The position numbers were made by a program, and so were the translations under genes. Source: Phycomyces blakesleeanus NRRL 1555(-) (lineage: Eukaryota > Mucoromycota > Mucoromycetes > Mucorales > Phycomycetaceae). Taken from it: a DNA stretch of 64,000 nucleotides. The notes under the pieces were generated by a model, which was given only the letters and a program-made list of their open reading frames with translations, did not search any database and was not told the DNA's origin. Within the stretch, counting starts at the first letter, position 1; the number at the start of each line of letters is the position of its first letter. This document shows, one piece after another, positions 24,564 to 35,100 of this stretch. The stretch spans positions 434,001 through 498,000 of the forward strand of contig NW_017265145.1 in assembly GCF_001638985.1 (NCBI RefSeq). The letters are read 5' to 3'.

Positions 24564-24914
24564 ATGATATCTCTTTCCCTTCAATGGCGTCGACTACGAA
24601 CCAATCTATCCAGACGACGGTCTCAGACGAGCTGGACAAGCCAACAGTCCGCACGATCCACAAAATCAGTACGCTTCTACGCGATCGACACAGTATTTTA
24701 TACCCACAGCTCGGCTGAATATGATCGTAAATCTCCAACAGAAGAGGGACCAGATCTGTTGGCTGTGGTTGGTTTGGAGCAGGACTCTCTACCACTGGAT
24801 CTCACATCAGCTGAAGATGAACAGACAACCATGAACACCTATAAAAACCGTCGACAACTCAAGGCAGTTCTGGAGAATCGACCATTACGCTCAAGGATAG
24901 TCTTTATGCCATAA
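24564..24914 (+). CDS. Small basic protein with a KSVRF / FYTHSSAEYDR motif
   Basis: Single-exon frame of 116 residues starting at ATG 24564. An Arg/Ser-rich N-terminus is followed by KSVRFYAIDTVFYTHSSAEY at about residues 34-53. After that come an acidic middle and a basic end (NTYKNRRQLKAVLENRPLRSR). From memory the [K/S]VRF...VFYTHSSxEYDR core recurs in short fungal proteins, and VRF resembles the RVxF docking motif of type 1 phosphatases. Function is unknown and the docking idea is inference. A second overlapping frame (ATG 24584, 44 codons) exists, but its product shows no such motif. The sequence is more GC-rich than the flanks, which supports coding. Confidence 0.6.
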   Translation: MISLSLQWRRLRTNLSRRRSQTSWTSQQSARSTKSVRFYAIDTVFYTHSSAEYDRKSPTEEGPDLLAVVGLEQDSLPLDLTSAEDEQTTMNTYKNRRQLKAVLENRPLRSRIVFMP

Positions 24915-25808
24915 CAATCCATACAAAAAGAGTACACACATACAAAATATCGCAAGCGTGCCACAAATGCACCACGAACGCACTTGCAAACACACTACAT
25001 ACTACATACTACATACTACATACTACACACACACACTCTCTCTCTCTCACAAACTCAAACACAATGTATATATATATATAAATATATATATATAATTTGT
25101 ATATATTTGTATATTTCATCTTGTGAGAGTCAATCTAAAGAAGATGCATATATGTATGCTTCGATTTAGATTGAAATCTTCTTGCCTTGGCAAAAAAAAA
25201 GAAAAGAAAAAAGAGCAAATAAGAACCGCCTTTTTTTTTGGTCTCTCTGCTGTATCATCTTCAAGTGATCAACATGTACATTTATTTTGATTAAGTCTTC
25301 ATTCTACTTTTTAATAAACTACCTTATTACTATTTCTGCTATCATCATCCCTACTGATTGTTATTGCTGGTGCTCTTTACACAGCTTATATACAGATAGA
25401 TAGATAGTAAATTATGGGTACATATGGCGGGTGCCTCCTCTTGGTCATTATTACTAATTTATGTTCTCACAGTGACATCTTCTAGTTCGTTCAGAAATGA
25501 AAACGTACATCTGCACACACCAAACCAAACCAATCTAAACTACATTCTCTCTTTACCTTTCTCCTTTATCTTTCTTACATACTAGAAATATAACAATGCC
25601 TTTTAACCCACTACTTCTTTTGACAAGATTTATGTAATATTCTTTTTAGGAGTAAGTCACCTGACATTTCCTGATTTTATTTTTATTTAAAAAAAAAATT
25701 AGTTTTACTTTCCCACATGAATAATATAATATAATATATTATAATATATATATGCTTATTACTACTGCTACTACTATAGTTATTATTATCATTTGATCAT
25801 CTTTAGTC
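24915..25808. other. Spacer before SEC12
   Basis: AT-rich spacer with TACTACA repeats (about 24994-25025), a TA run (25065-25094) and the presumed SEC12 promoter. No gene seen. Confidence 0.5.
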
Positions 25809-27171
25809 ATGGGACGCTTTAAACCGACAACATTCACGCATGACTTTGAGTTTCCTGTTCATGGAATCGCTTTTACTGAAGACGATCGCATCTTAGCTAC
25901 CGGAGGAGATGGCATCAATACGATGGGCACATCCAATAAACTGGTACTGTGTACTCTATTATTTACTCGCTCACTCGCTCACTCACTCACTCATTATACA
26001 AATATCCACCCCCCCCCCTTTTTTTTTTTTTAATAAAAAAAATACATATAATGTAGATGTTATTGAGTGTCGATGAAAAAAATAAGGCTCTTGTTGAACA
26101 AGTTTTATTGTCATTGTCACCTGAAGATGCTTGTCCAATGTCAATTGCATGTCATCCAAAGGTATATATAATATATGTATACTAAAGTTGTGATTTCATT
26201 GAGCAAGTTTTGAACTAATACAAACGTGTGTACGGGGTGGGTACGGGGTGTATATACGTGTTACAGATGGATATTGTGGCAGTTGGGGTCAATAAGTCTA
26301 TAGATAAAGGAGAAAACACAAATTGCCAGTTGTTTAAACTTGAAGAAAGGTAAGGGGGATATTAAAAACAAAGACAGAAAAAAAAAGAGTAAAATTAAGG
26401 CAAAGCAAGGCAAAGCAAGGCAAGGCAAGATGTGTGGACTTGAAAGAAAAAAGAAAAAGGGAGGGATAGAGGTGGAAGTGGGGGAAGAGGAGGAGGAGGA
26501 GGAGAAAGAGAGACAGAGACAGAGATAGAGACAGAAAGATGATATCCATTTGGCTTGCATTGAATACAAATGAATTTTTAAGCGCCTCTTTCGTTGCAGT
26601 CGCATTGTGGCCACTGAGGCTGTATGCACAAATACCAACAAGAGTGCAGATGAATATCAGGTGAATTAGCAGGATTGAGAGGGATATTATTTCTTGGCAA
26701 TAAAAATAAAATAATAAGAATATGCATACATACAAATGTGTATGTGTGTGTGTTGGTGTTGGTGTGCAAGAGAACATATATACTGATATAATACAATAAT
26801 ACAATAAATACATATATATATATATATATATATATGTATATGAGTAGAAGGTAACACGCTTCAGTCCAAGAGGCAATTACCTTGTCTCGGGAAGCACGGA
26901 CGGCAAGATATCTGTCCTCAGAGTACCTGGACTGTCCCTGGCCTTTCCTACCTTGAGGTTCAATAGTCTTCATGATGCTGATATAGATGAGGCCGAAGAA
27001 TATGTAGCTGTGGCAACTACAAGCGCAGTACTGATCCTGTCTATGCGAGATGGAAGTATTGTGCAGGCCATCGACAGTCCACAGTTCAATGGGATTCAGT
27101 GTGAATTTCGTGCCTGCAGGTAAGCACAATATTTTTATTTTATTTTTCCTTTCAAATACATATACTACTAC

Positions 27172-27205
<34 letters not shown>

Positions 27206-28197
27206 GCTGCTGCTGCTGCTGCTGTTTGTTTGTTTGTCTTACTGAGCATAAATTGATCTTGTGTATTCAGGTTCTCAGGTACATCTCCAAGCAATAAAAC
27301 GCTCTATGCCATTGTAAATCCCATTGCACGGGGAAAGGGATTTGTGTGTGCATGGAAGATGCGCCCAAGCGATCACAGGTTTTCTGTGACCAAGGTTCAA
27401 GCTGAGAGTGTCAGCCGTACATCCATTACAAACTTCACAATCAAGTGAGTAGCCAAGTATTGATAAAAGAAACATTAGTAATCTAGGTAGTGGTAAAAAC
27501 AAAGAGTATGAGGAAAAGAAGAAGAAGACTAAAAAGGGGAATTTAGATAGAGGGTATGTGTATTGTGTATTGTGTGCGTAAATCAAACTAAAACTAAAAC
27601 TAAACTAAACCAAACTTTCAATAGTGATCAAGGTAATCTGCTGGCCTATACTTCAAGTGATTTTACCACAGGCATTGTTGATGCCAAGACATTACGGGTA
27701 AAAGCAAATAAGCAAGATTATAACCATTTTTCTATCTATATTAACCACACGCACATAATTTATATATATATATATATACATATATAAATGATTATACATT
27801 CTACATGTCTTCCAATCCAAAAAAAAAAACAAAAACAAAAAAGCCCATTGTACGAATCAGGCCAAGTCATGGATCTGCAATCACCAGTCTTTGCTTTAAT
27901 CGTTCAGGTAGATTATTGGCCAGTGCTAGTACAGACAGAAGCTGCCGTGTTGTGGTGATCCCAGACAACATTAACCTAGGCAAGTATCTAACTATAATAT
28001 ATATATATATATTAAATTGATCAAAATCAAAGTCAAAAAAGAAGAAGAAGAAGAAGAAAACTGATTAGCTAATTATGTTAAATGTTATATATATTGTGTG
28101 TATAGGGTTTGACTATAGGACACCTCTGGAAGTTGTTTTGTGTATGGTTATGTTTGCTTTGTTTATGCACATTCTTGTACAAATGGCAGCACAGTAA
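25809..28197 (+). CDS. SEC12: SEC12/PREB-like WD40 protein, Sar1 guanine nucleotide exchange factor of the ER
   Basis: Nine exons: 25809-25943, 26057-26161, 26267-26349, 26600-26660, 26848-27119, 27271-27444, 27625-27697, 27844-27979, 28106-28197. They sum to 1131 nt and 376 residues. It is a seven-bladed WD40 propeller: HGIAFTEDDRILATGGDG near residue 18, VTRFSPRGNYLVSGSTDGKI in exon 5, ITSLCFNRSGRLLASASTDR in exon 8. The glycine-rich first blade followed by the K-loop region fits SEC12/PREB. The protein ends in one hydrophobic helix (VVLCMVMFALFMHILVQM), the C-terminal ER anchor. It would load GTP on Sar1 and start COPII coat assembly. The last intron has a GC donor (AG|GCAAGT). The start of exon 5 may be 26848 or 26851. 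Confidence 0.88.
27172..27223. repeat. (ATT)n(GCT)n compound trinucleotide repeat inside a SEC12 intron
   Basis: About eleven ATT units followed by six GCT units within the intron after exon 5. It is transcribed but spliced out. Confidence 0.85.
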
Positions 28198-28455
28198 GCT
28201 AAGCCAATGAATCAAGATACTATAATACACGCTGTGATGCAAAATATCGTGATTTTTGGTTTCGCATATTATCATTATTACGCTTCCTCTGCACTCAAAT
28301 AAGATTAATATATAAAGTCAGGTGAATCCAAGATTATCAATTTTTATACGAAATGATATGAATACTATTTTAATGGTTTTTTTTCTTAAAATATAAAATA
28401 GCATGTCATAGTTATTCACTAATACAAGAGTTTTGCACGTAAATTTTACTACTTT

Positions 28456-28497
28456 ACTGTATTGTATTGTACTGTATTGTATTGTATTGTATTGTAT
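28456..28497. repeat. (TGTAT)n pentamer array
   Basis: About eight TGTAT units with two TGTAC variants. Confidence 0.85.
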
Positions 28498-28676
28498 TTT
28501 GCTGTGTAAAATGATGTAAGCTGATGTGATGTTATTTGACTTGCTGCGAATAATAAATGTATTGCTGACCAACAAACTCAAATCCACCTCCAGTTGTCAA
28601 TCTTTACATATTATATAAATGTATATTTTAATTGTGAATTAATATAATCTAGTAGACCATTTTTGCCTGTCTTTTT

Positions 28677-28679
28677 TCT

Positions 28680-28711
<32 letters not shown>

Positions 28712-28712
28712 T
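28677..28712. repeat. (TTTC)n microsatellite
   Basis: About nine TTTC units. Confidence 0.85.
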
Positions 28713-29085
28713 TACCTTTTACCTTTTATATATGTCTTGTATATGAATGTAACTTTTATGATATTATTGAAAAGAGTGCCCTTTGTTTTTCTTTCTTTAA
28801 AAAATAACAAGGAAAAGAAAATAGTAGGTCAAATGTTCGTTCAAAATACAGTATTTACTATTCACTATTTTCAATTCAATTCAATTCAAATGCAGTTTGG
28901 TGTTTGTGAAGGAGAAGGATGAAGAGTCTTTTGCTTGTCCGTGTGTTTATATGTTTATATGTTTATATGTTTATGTGTTTATGTGTTTATGTGTTTTCTT
29001 GCTTGTTTGTTTTTGAGGGAAGTGATAATAAGAGTAAGAGTAAGAGTAAGAGTAAAAGTAAGAGTGGGAGAAGGAGAGTTTATGC

Positions 29086-31156
29086 TTATGTCTTCTTTGC
29101 TATCCTGCTCATAACTCGAGAAGGTGTCTGGAGACCAGAAGGTCTGCCAGTGCTGAGGGAAGTTTGGGGACGGGCAGGAATTCCGCTGTTAGACGAAGCA
29201 CCAGATGAAGAATGAGGAGGAGGGGGAGGATTGCCGAACAAACTGTTTCGTGGGCCAGGTGTCGTACTTCTGACGCCAAGCCGCGATCCGGCGCGTGCAG
29301 GGTCCTGTGAGGTGAGGCGATAGACAGTGGCACGTGCGGATGGAATATGAGATGCGCGTGAGTTGCGTGCGGCAGTGAAGGAGGAAGATGAGGAAGACGA
29401 AGATGAGGTGTTGGTGGTGTCGTGAAGGAGACCTGGATGAGTAGACTTTGTACGTTGAGGAATGATTGTTGCGCGAGTGCTGGCAGGAGATGGGATATGG
29501 GAAGCACGTTTGGCGAGTTTTGATGTTGCAATTGACGATCCAATGCGAGATGCTGACCGAGACATCAACTTTTCAGAGCCGGAAGTACCAACGCCAGATC
29601 CAGATCCAGCGCCTGCTCCAGCACTAGCTCCAGCGCTAGCCCCACCACCAAATCCACTACTACCACCATTACCAGATCCAGATCCAGATCCGGATCCAGA
29701 TCCGGATGAACCAGAATGTGCCTGGGTAGTAAATGATCGACTTTGTTGTAACATGTTATTAGATGCAGTCCTGGCACGCGGGAGAGCTGAAGATGTTCCT
29801 TGATTAGATGTAGAGTAGCTGCTGAGTCGGCTGTGCGATCTTGACGATGGCGACGAAGACGAAGACTCGGAGGGGTGTAGAGAAGACGGAGGGGTCACGC
29901 CATAGCGTCCGTAGATATGTGTTCCGGCTGTGATGGTAGATTGAGAGTTCAGGCTGTTTTCGCTACTGATGCTACCTGATCGCTGGCGTCTAATGGTGTC
30001 CGGTGTCGATGGGCCAAATGTACGAGGTTTTGGGAGTGTCATGGATGTAGGCGTCAACCGAGGAGGGGTTACCCTTTGTCTAACGATCTCTATAGGACGT
30101 CAAATCAAATCAAATCAAATCAAATCATTAATATTAATATCTATTTCAATTTCCATTATATATGCACATAAAAAAAAGACATAAGGAAGCATCAAGTTTA
30201 TTACTGTTACTGTTGTCTTTATTATCATTTGTCTCATTAAAATCAAATAATTAAATAACACGCAAATATATATATATATACAAAATACTCACGTTCAGTT
30301 TCAGGACTCCAGTCCAAGTCGTCTTCACCTTCACCAGAAGTTCCATTCTGCGGCTGGTCAGTACTGGAAAGGGAGGCAGGTCGCTTACCTTTCTCCCTGA
30401 ATTCATAAAATTATGAAAGTCTGCGTCTCCCGTTCCAAATATTTCGTCGCCATTCCTTGAAGCTGATGATCCATTACTGTCGGCAGGGGTGGTCGTCACA
30501 ACTACTGGCAGTGATGTCCCAGTGGCCTGACTGGAGAGTCGAAACGGCACAAGTACCTTGGAACGTTTTGTTGATCCCATCTGCAATACTATTCTGTCTT
30601 CTCTACTTACATCGTCCATATTCCAAAATGCTTCGCTAGAGTCATCAAGCTCCAATTCGGCAAGATCTGGTAAGTCTGTCTCTTGCTCCATATCCACCGT
30701 AAAATTTGCACTGATCAGGTCATCTAGATTCACACTATCTTCTGAACTAATAGATGAAATCGACTCTGGTCGCTCCCTGCGTACGTTTCGCGTGGTTGAT
30801 ACAGCAATACTAAGCAAGCAACGTCCCACATGAGTCTATTTCCACCCTATCCCCTTTTTCTCTCTCTTTTTTTTTGTTTTCTATTCTTTTCTTTACATCG
30901 CACCACACCTATGTGTGTATATGTATAGAATTGTATAAACATATTACCTTGATGTGTCTACGCCTACTCTGGTGGCTGATTCTTGGGCCCCTAATTGTGA
31001 GTTTGTAGCTGTAGTCGTGGTTGCAGCGTCTTGTCGATAACCATGAACTCCTAAAAGCCAGCCTTGAAGGTCATTTTGTCTCAATGAATTATCGTCTGCA
31101 GTTGCAATCGCAGACGTCTCAGAATGACTGTCCCTTCCATCGTAGTAGTGCATCAT
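29086..31156 (-). CDS. Ser-rich basic protein with SxIP-like motifs (possible microtubule plus-end binder)
   Basis: Four exons, complement(29086..30089, 30293..30353, 30389..30809, 30948..31156), sum to 1695 nt and 564 residues. The frame holds through every junction. The N-terminal half is acidic with a possible ordered core (SSEDSVNLDDLISANFTVDM..ELELDDSSEAFWNMDD). The C-terminal half is very Ser/Arg-rich with a Gly/Ser repeat (SGSGSGSGSG) and Pro tracts. Three SxIP-type tetrapeptides lie in basic Ser/Pro contexts: KRASHIPSPAS, SRASHIPSAR and NSGIPARPQ. SxIP is the known ligand of EB1-family proteins. I do not recognise the family. The exon 2 acceptor could be at 30809 or 11 codons later (30776), and the 35-nt intron 30354-30388 is exceptionally short. 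Confidence 0.6.
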
Positions 31157-31504
31157 TATCTAAGTACCAGTTAGGTGTGTAATTGTAAAGTAGAGTAAAG
31201 AAAGGGAAAAGGAAAAAGAAATAAGAGGCAAAGGAAAATTGTGAAGGCCGAGAGTAAGAAGAAAAGAAAAGACAATAAAGATAGTATAGATTAGAGGCAC
31301 AAAAAGAAAACGTGGAGAGGAACAGAGGGAAGAAGAAGAAGAGAGAGAGAGAGAGGGAGAAAAAAAAGGTTACAAGCTGAACAATGTCGGAAGAAAACAA
31401 TATTGGGTACGGAGTTGTAATTAATAGACCCAAAGGCGTCTACCACACATTTTTACAGTCATTGTATCCCTTCAATGGATTTTTCACTCCTTGCCATCTT
31501 TCAC

Positions 31505-31505
<1 letters not shown>

Positions 31506-31541
<36 letters not shown>
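31506..31541. repeat. (CTGT)9 microsatellite
   Basis: Nine perfect CTGT units. Confidence 0.9.
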
Positions 31542-31566
31542 ATGATTTTTTTGGGGGGTGATTTTT

Positions 31567-31595
31567 ATTTATTTATTTATTTATTTATTTATTTT
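31567..31595. repeat. (ATTT)n microsatellite
   Basis: About seven ATTT units. Confidence 0.9.
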
Positions 31596-32013
31596 TCTAT
31601 TTGTTGCCCTAAGCAACTCCCCCACTCAACCCCTTCCCTTTATCCCCAACTCTCGACCCCTCTTGCACTTGCACTTCCACTTGCACTTCCACTTGCTCCT
31701 TATCTTTACATGTATTGATTTGGCACCAGACGTGTATATATCATTTATATTAAAGAAAACAATTGTTCTATTGTCATTATTATTAATAGCAAAAGAAAAA
31801 AGTGAAAAATATAGAGCAAGACTATATATGTAAATATGTATTGTGTATAGTGTGTACAGTTTTATTCAAAAAGAAAAAACACCTAATTTTGTATTTTATT
31901 GATGACACAATAAATGGGTGTGCAAAAAGGGGCAAGATAGATGGTTGGTAGGGTGTCTAATTATGGAAGTGGAGTAAAAGGTGGGCAAAAATAGAAATAA
32001 AGAAATAATAGTA

Positions 32014-32049
<36 letters not shown>

Positions 32050-32122
32050 TACACACCTATTTAGCTATCTAAAGCAAGCAAATTTATTTCACAGTTATTT
32101 TCTATGCTTATTGTTGTTGGTA

Positions 32123-35100
32123 TTATGATTTTGGCAGACTATCGACTGGATAGAATTGATCGATCTTGGAGATCCAGTCTACCATTGTTGTGCGATCAGG
32201 TGCCTCGAGAAGGTAGCAATTGTGGTTGGTATAGATTGCAAATACATTGGTCCTCTAATTTCACCACCATTTTAGTTTCAAATTCTCTCTCTTTCTCTTT
32301 CTATTTTACTCCTTGAAAATTCAACCCAATCTACCAGCGCTTATAATATTTAATTACCTGCAAGATATCTTCAAGGTCTTTGGTATAGTCTACCCTAAAC
32401 GATGTCAGGCTGAGGATGCCACGTTCATCGGTCTCGGACTGGTCTGTGTAGATGATGATGTATGGCCTACACGTGTCCCCTTTTTATTTTTTAGAAATCT
32501 TCACCCACATGGTTTTCTTGTCCAGCTTACCTTTTGAGCACAAACCAGTGTTTGACCCACACCTCATTCGCATTTTCTGGGTGCAGTAAAAACCCTTTTT
32601 TGGTTACAGTATCGCTACCCAGATTTCTCCCATAAGTAACACAATACGCAATATATACATATATATAATTAGTAGCTTACCTTGGATAGACACGTCGAAT
32701 GTTGGGAACAAGTCGATTCGTGGCTGCCTGTAGACCCGGGCTGGCCTGTGGGCTAGGCTGTGGACTAGGCTGAGGACTAGGACTAGGACTTGAACTAAGA
32801 TCAGACAAAGGTGGGTATCGAGGAATAGATATCTACCCACAAAACATTATATTATAAAATATAAACACGCAAACATTAGTTCCCACATCATGTCACAAGC
32901 GCACGAGCCTCCCTTATTGTCCCCCGATCTTACCTCTTTCTGTTCACCAAACTTTAGCTTCCACAGTCTAATGACCTTGTCCAACAACACCTTCTCGTCC
33001 GTCTGATCGCGACACCGAGGACGCACAGACACACTCTGGCCACGCTTCAGAACACGCGATTGTTGCTGTTGGCCAAGTAATAAAGTGTGGCGGGTTACAG
33101 CCACATTCTCCCGCAGTATCATACGCTGTCTGGCCTCACGATACTCATGGACAAGCGAAACACCTCTTGGGCGCCACGGACCAAGCAGCTCCTCACCACG
33201 TACATATCGGTGTGTTGTATTTAGACGCCACAAATCCTTGAGTTTGCGTGACATCGGAGGGTGAAGCTTGAGTACAAAGATAGCACTCATCTTACGTAGA
33301 ATACGCTGAGACCGCAAAAATGAAAACACGGCGGCCGTCAGTCCTGCTCCTAAACCACCACCAATTCCACCACCACCACCACTAGCATCGCGTTCCTGGA
33401 TCATCACAGCCAGATCCATGCTAAACTTGATTGGCACTGTGCACTGTGAACTACAGTTAACTTTCCAGCTCAGACTCAGCAACACCAGTTGGTTGTCTGG
33501 ACTGACACGATTCAAATACAAGGAGTTATGAAGCGAGCTATCCCAAGGTCCCTGCGCAGATAAGGTACTCGTACCGTTGCTGTGATAGACCAGCTCCTGT
33601 TCAGCAAACAAGTACACCGGCACGTCTGAGTGGACAGCAGGCGCTATCTCCTGTCCCTTGGAATTTAGTAACCGCACATTACCAATCGACATCTCCTCAA
33701 TTGCCTCCCACCGCAATTTCCTTCCAGACGCATGCATAAGTGAAAGTGAGATCCGACGCTGGAGACCTTGTCGCAAGCTAAAAACCCCTCCTCCATCACT
33801 CTTTTTTGGATTGTTGTTATTGCTGTCGTACACTACCCGCACCGGTTCATATTCTCCTTCTGCCTCCAGCTCACATATCTTTACCCAGGCAACAATATCA
33901 TGCACCTCTTCGCGTATTTGCCCATCCTCTGGACTGTCCTCGCACATATTTCTACCACCTCCGTTTGTTGTTGCAATACTCAGCACACTCGACACAGATG
34001 GTCTGCGGCTGTGAGCAGGAGGTATTGGTTCAAGCGTCATACGCGGTCGGGTGGCCACAGGCGAAGCAAGTTCTTCACGCTCAACACTCTGCTGTACCAT
34101 GTTGCGTAAAAAATGCGATTGTAGGTGGCCATGGATTTCAACCGTCAAGGTCTTGGTCGTTATAACCTCAAGCATGTCTGCCGTAACAGTGGTAGAGAGT
34201 GTCTGGGCATAATGAAAGTCAATAGGCAGAGTACCAAAGCCACTGATCGGATCAGTAGCGTAAATCCTGTCAACAGGTGAATTGGGTTCGATGTTTCCAA
34301 ATGAAGAAAGTCGGAATTGGGCATGAACTTGTGTGGCGTCCGATTCAGACAGACCGTCGAGTGAGATGATTCGAACTTCGAATACTTGCTGCTGGCCAAC
34401 ATGCAAGAATCGTTCTTGATGCGAGTCACGCGAGCTCTGACGAGACAGAGGTAGTGTGAGCTGGCTGTTACCCGCACGACGTGCCATTGATCTGGCAATA
34501 GGAGTAATGAGGACCCTGAGATGACCAAGAACATGTCCCGAGTGGCGACACACTACATCAACCATGCTCTCGACTGGTACCTGGAAAGCTAGGTTTTGAA
34601 TAGGTACCTTGGCCAATCCCAAAAGCGAGTATCGTGGACAGGGTGATTCATAGAAAGGATCTTGCTGTTCTGTCAAAGATTCATTGTTCTCAAGCGGGCG
34701 TTCGGTAAAATCATACAAGCTACGCATGCGTACCAGCCTAGCTTGTGTTTCCTCAATAGACCACACATATGTAACTTCATGCTTTCGGTCTACCACTAGC
34801 ACGCCAACACAAGGCATTGTTTCGCTAGACAGACGTGATAAGCGTCCTCCTCCTTTTGGCTGTAGTTCTGATCCGGATTCCCAAAATGAAACAGGGTTTA
34901 CAGACGCATGGTCATGGAGCACAAAGAACTGGTAGATTACATTCTTGTTTAGTTCTTTTGAAATCACATTAGCTTCTTTGAGTAGTGCCGCATGAGACAT
35001 GATTGTTTCGGCCATCCACACATATCTCAGAGACTTCCATTTCAAAAACGTTTGATAGATCAATATCGTCTCATGCTCGGTTGCAACTGATGGAAGTGTA

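Larger units (their letters stand above)
28198..29085. other. Convergent spacer between SEC12 and the SxIP protein gene
   Basis: 3' flanks of two convergent genes. It contains a TGTAT pentamer array (28456-28497), a TTTC run (28677-28712), a TTTATATG/TTTATGTG array (28948-28995) and an AAGAGT array (29030-29066). No gene seen. Confidence 0.55.
31157..32122. other. Spacer between SxIP protein and kinesin-3
   Basis: About 970 bp holding purine-rich sequence (31190-31370), a CTGT array (31506-31541), an ATTT array (31567-31595) and ATA repeats (32010-32048). It must contain the promoter of the downstream gene and the kinesin 3' end. No ORF of interest. Confidence 0.55.

Noticed and set aside
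24584..24718. Alternative 44-codon frame (MASTTNQS..) inside the KSVRF protein gene
   Set aside because: Shorter and without a recognisable motif. The overlapping frame carries the recurrent FYTHSSAEYDR block.
26261..27294. Several long minus-strand ORFs through SEC12 introns and exons
   Set aside because: Made of CT/TA/ATT microsatellites read in the reverse direction. The plus-strand SEC12 exons explain the region.
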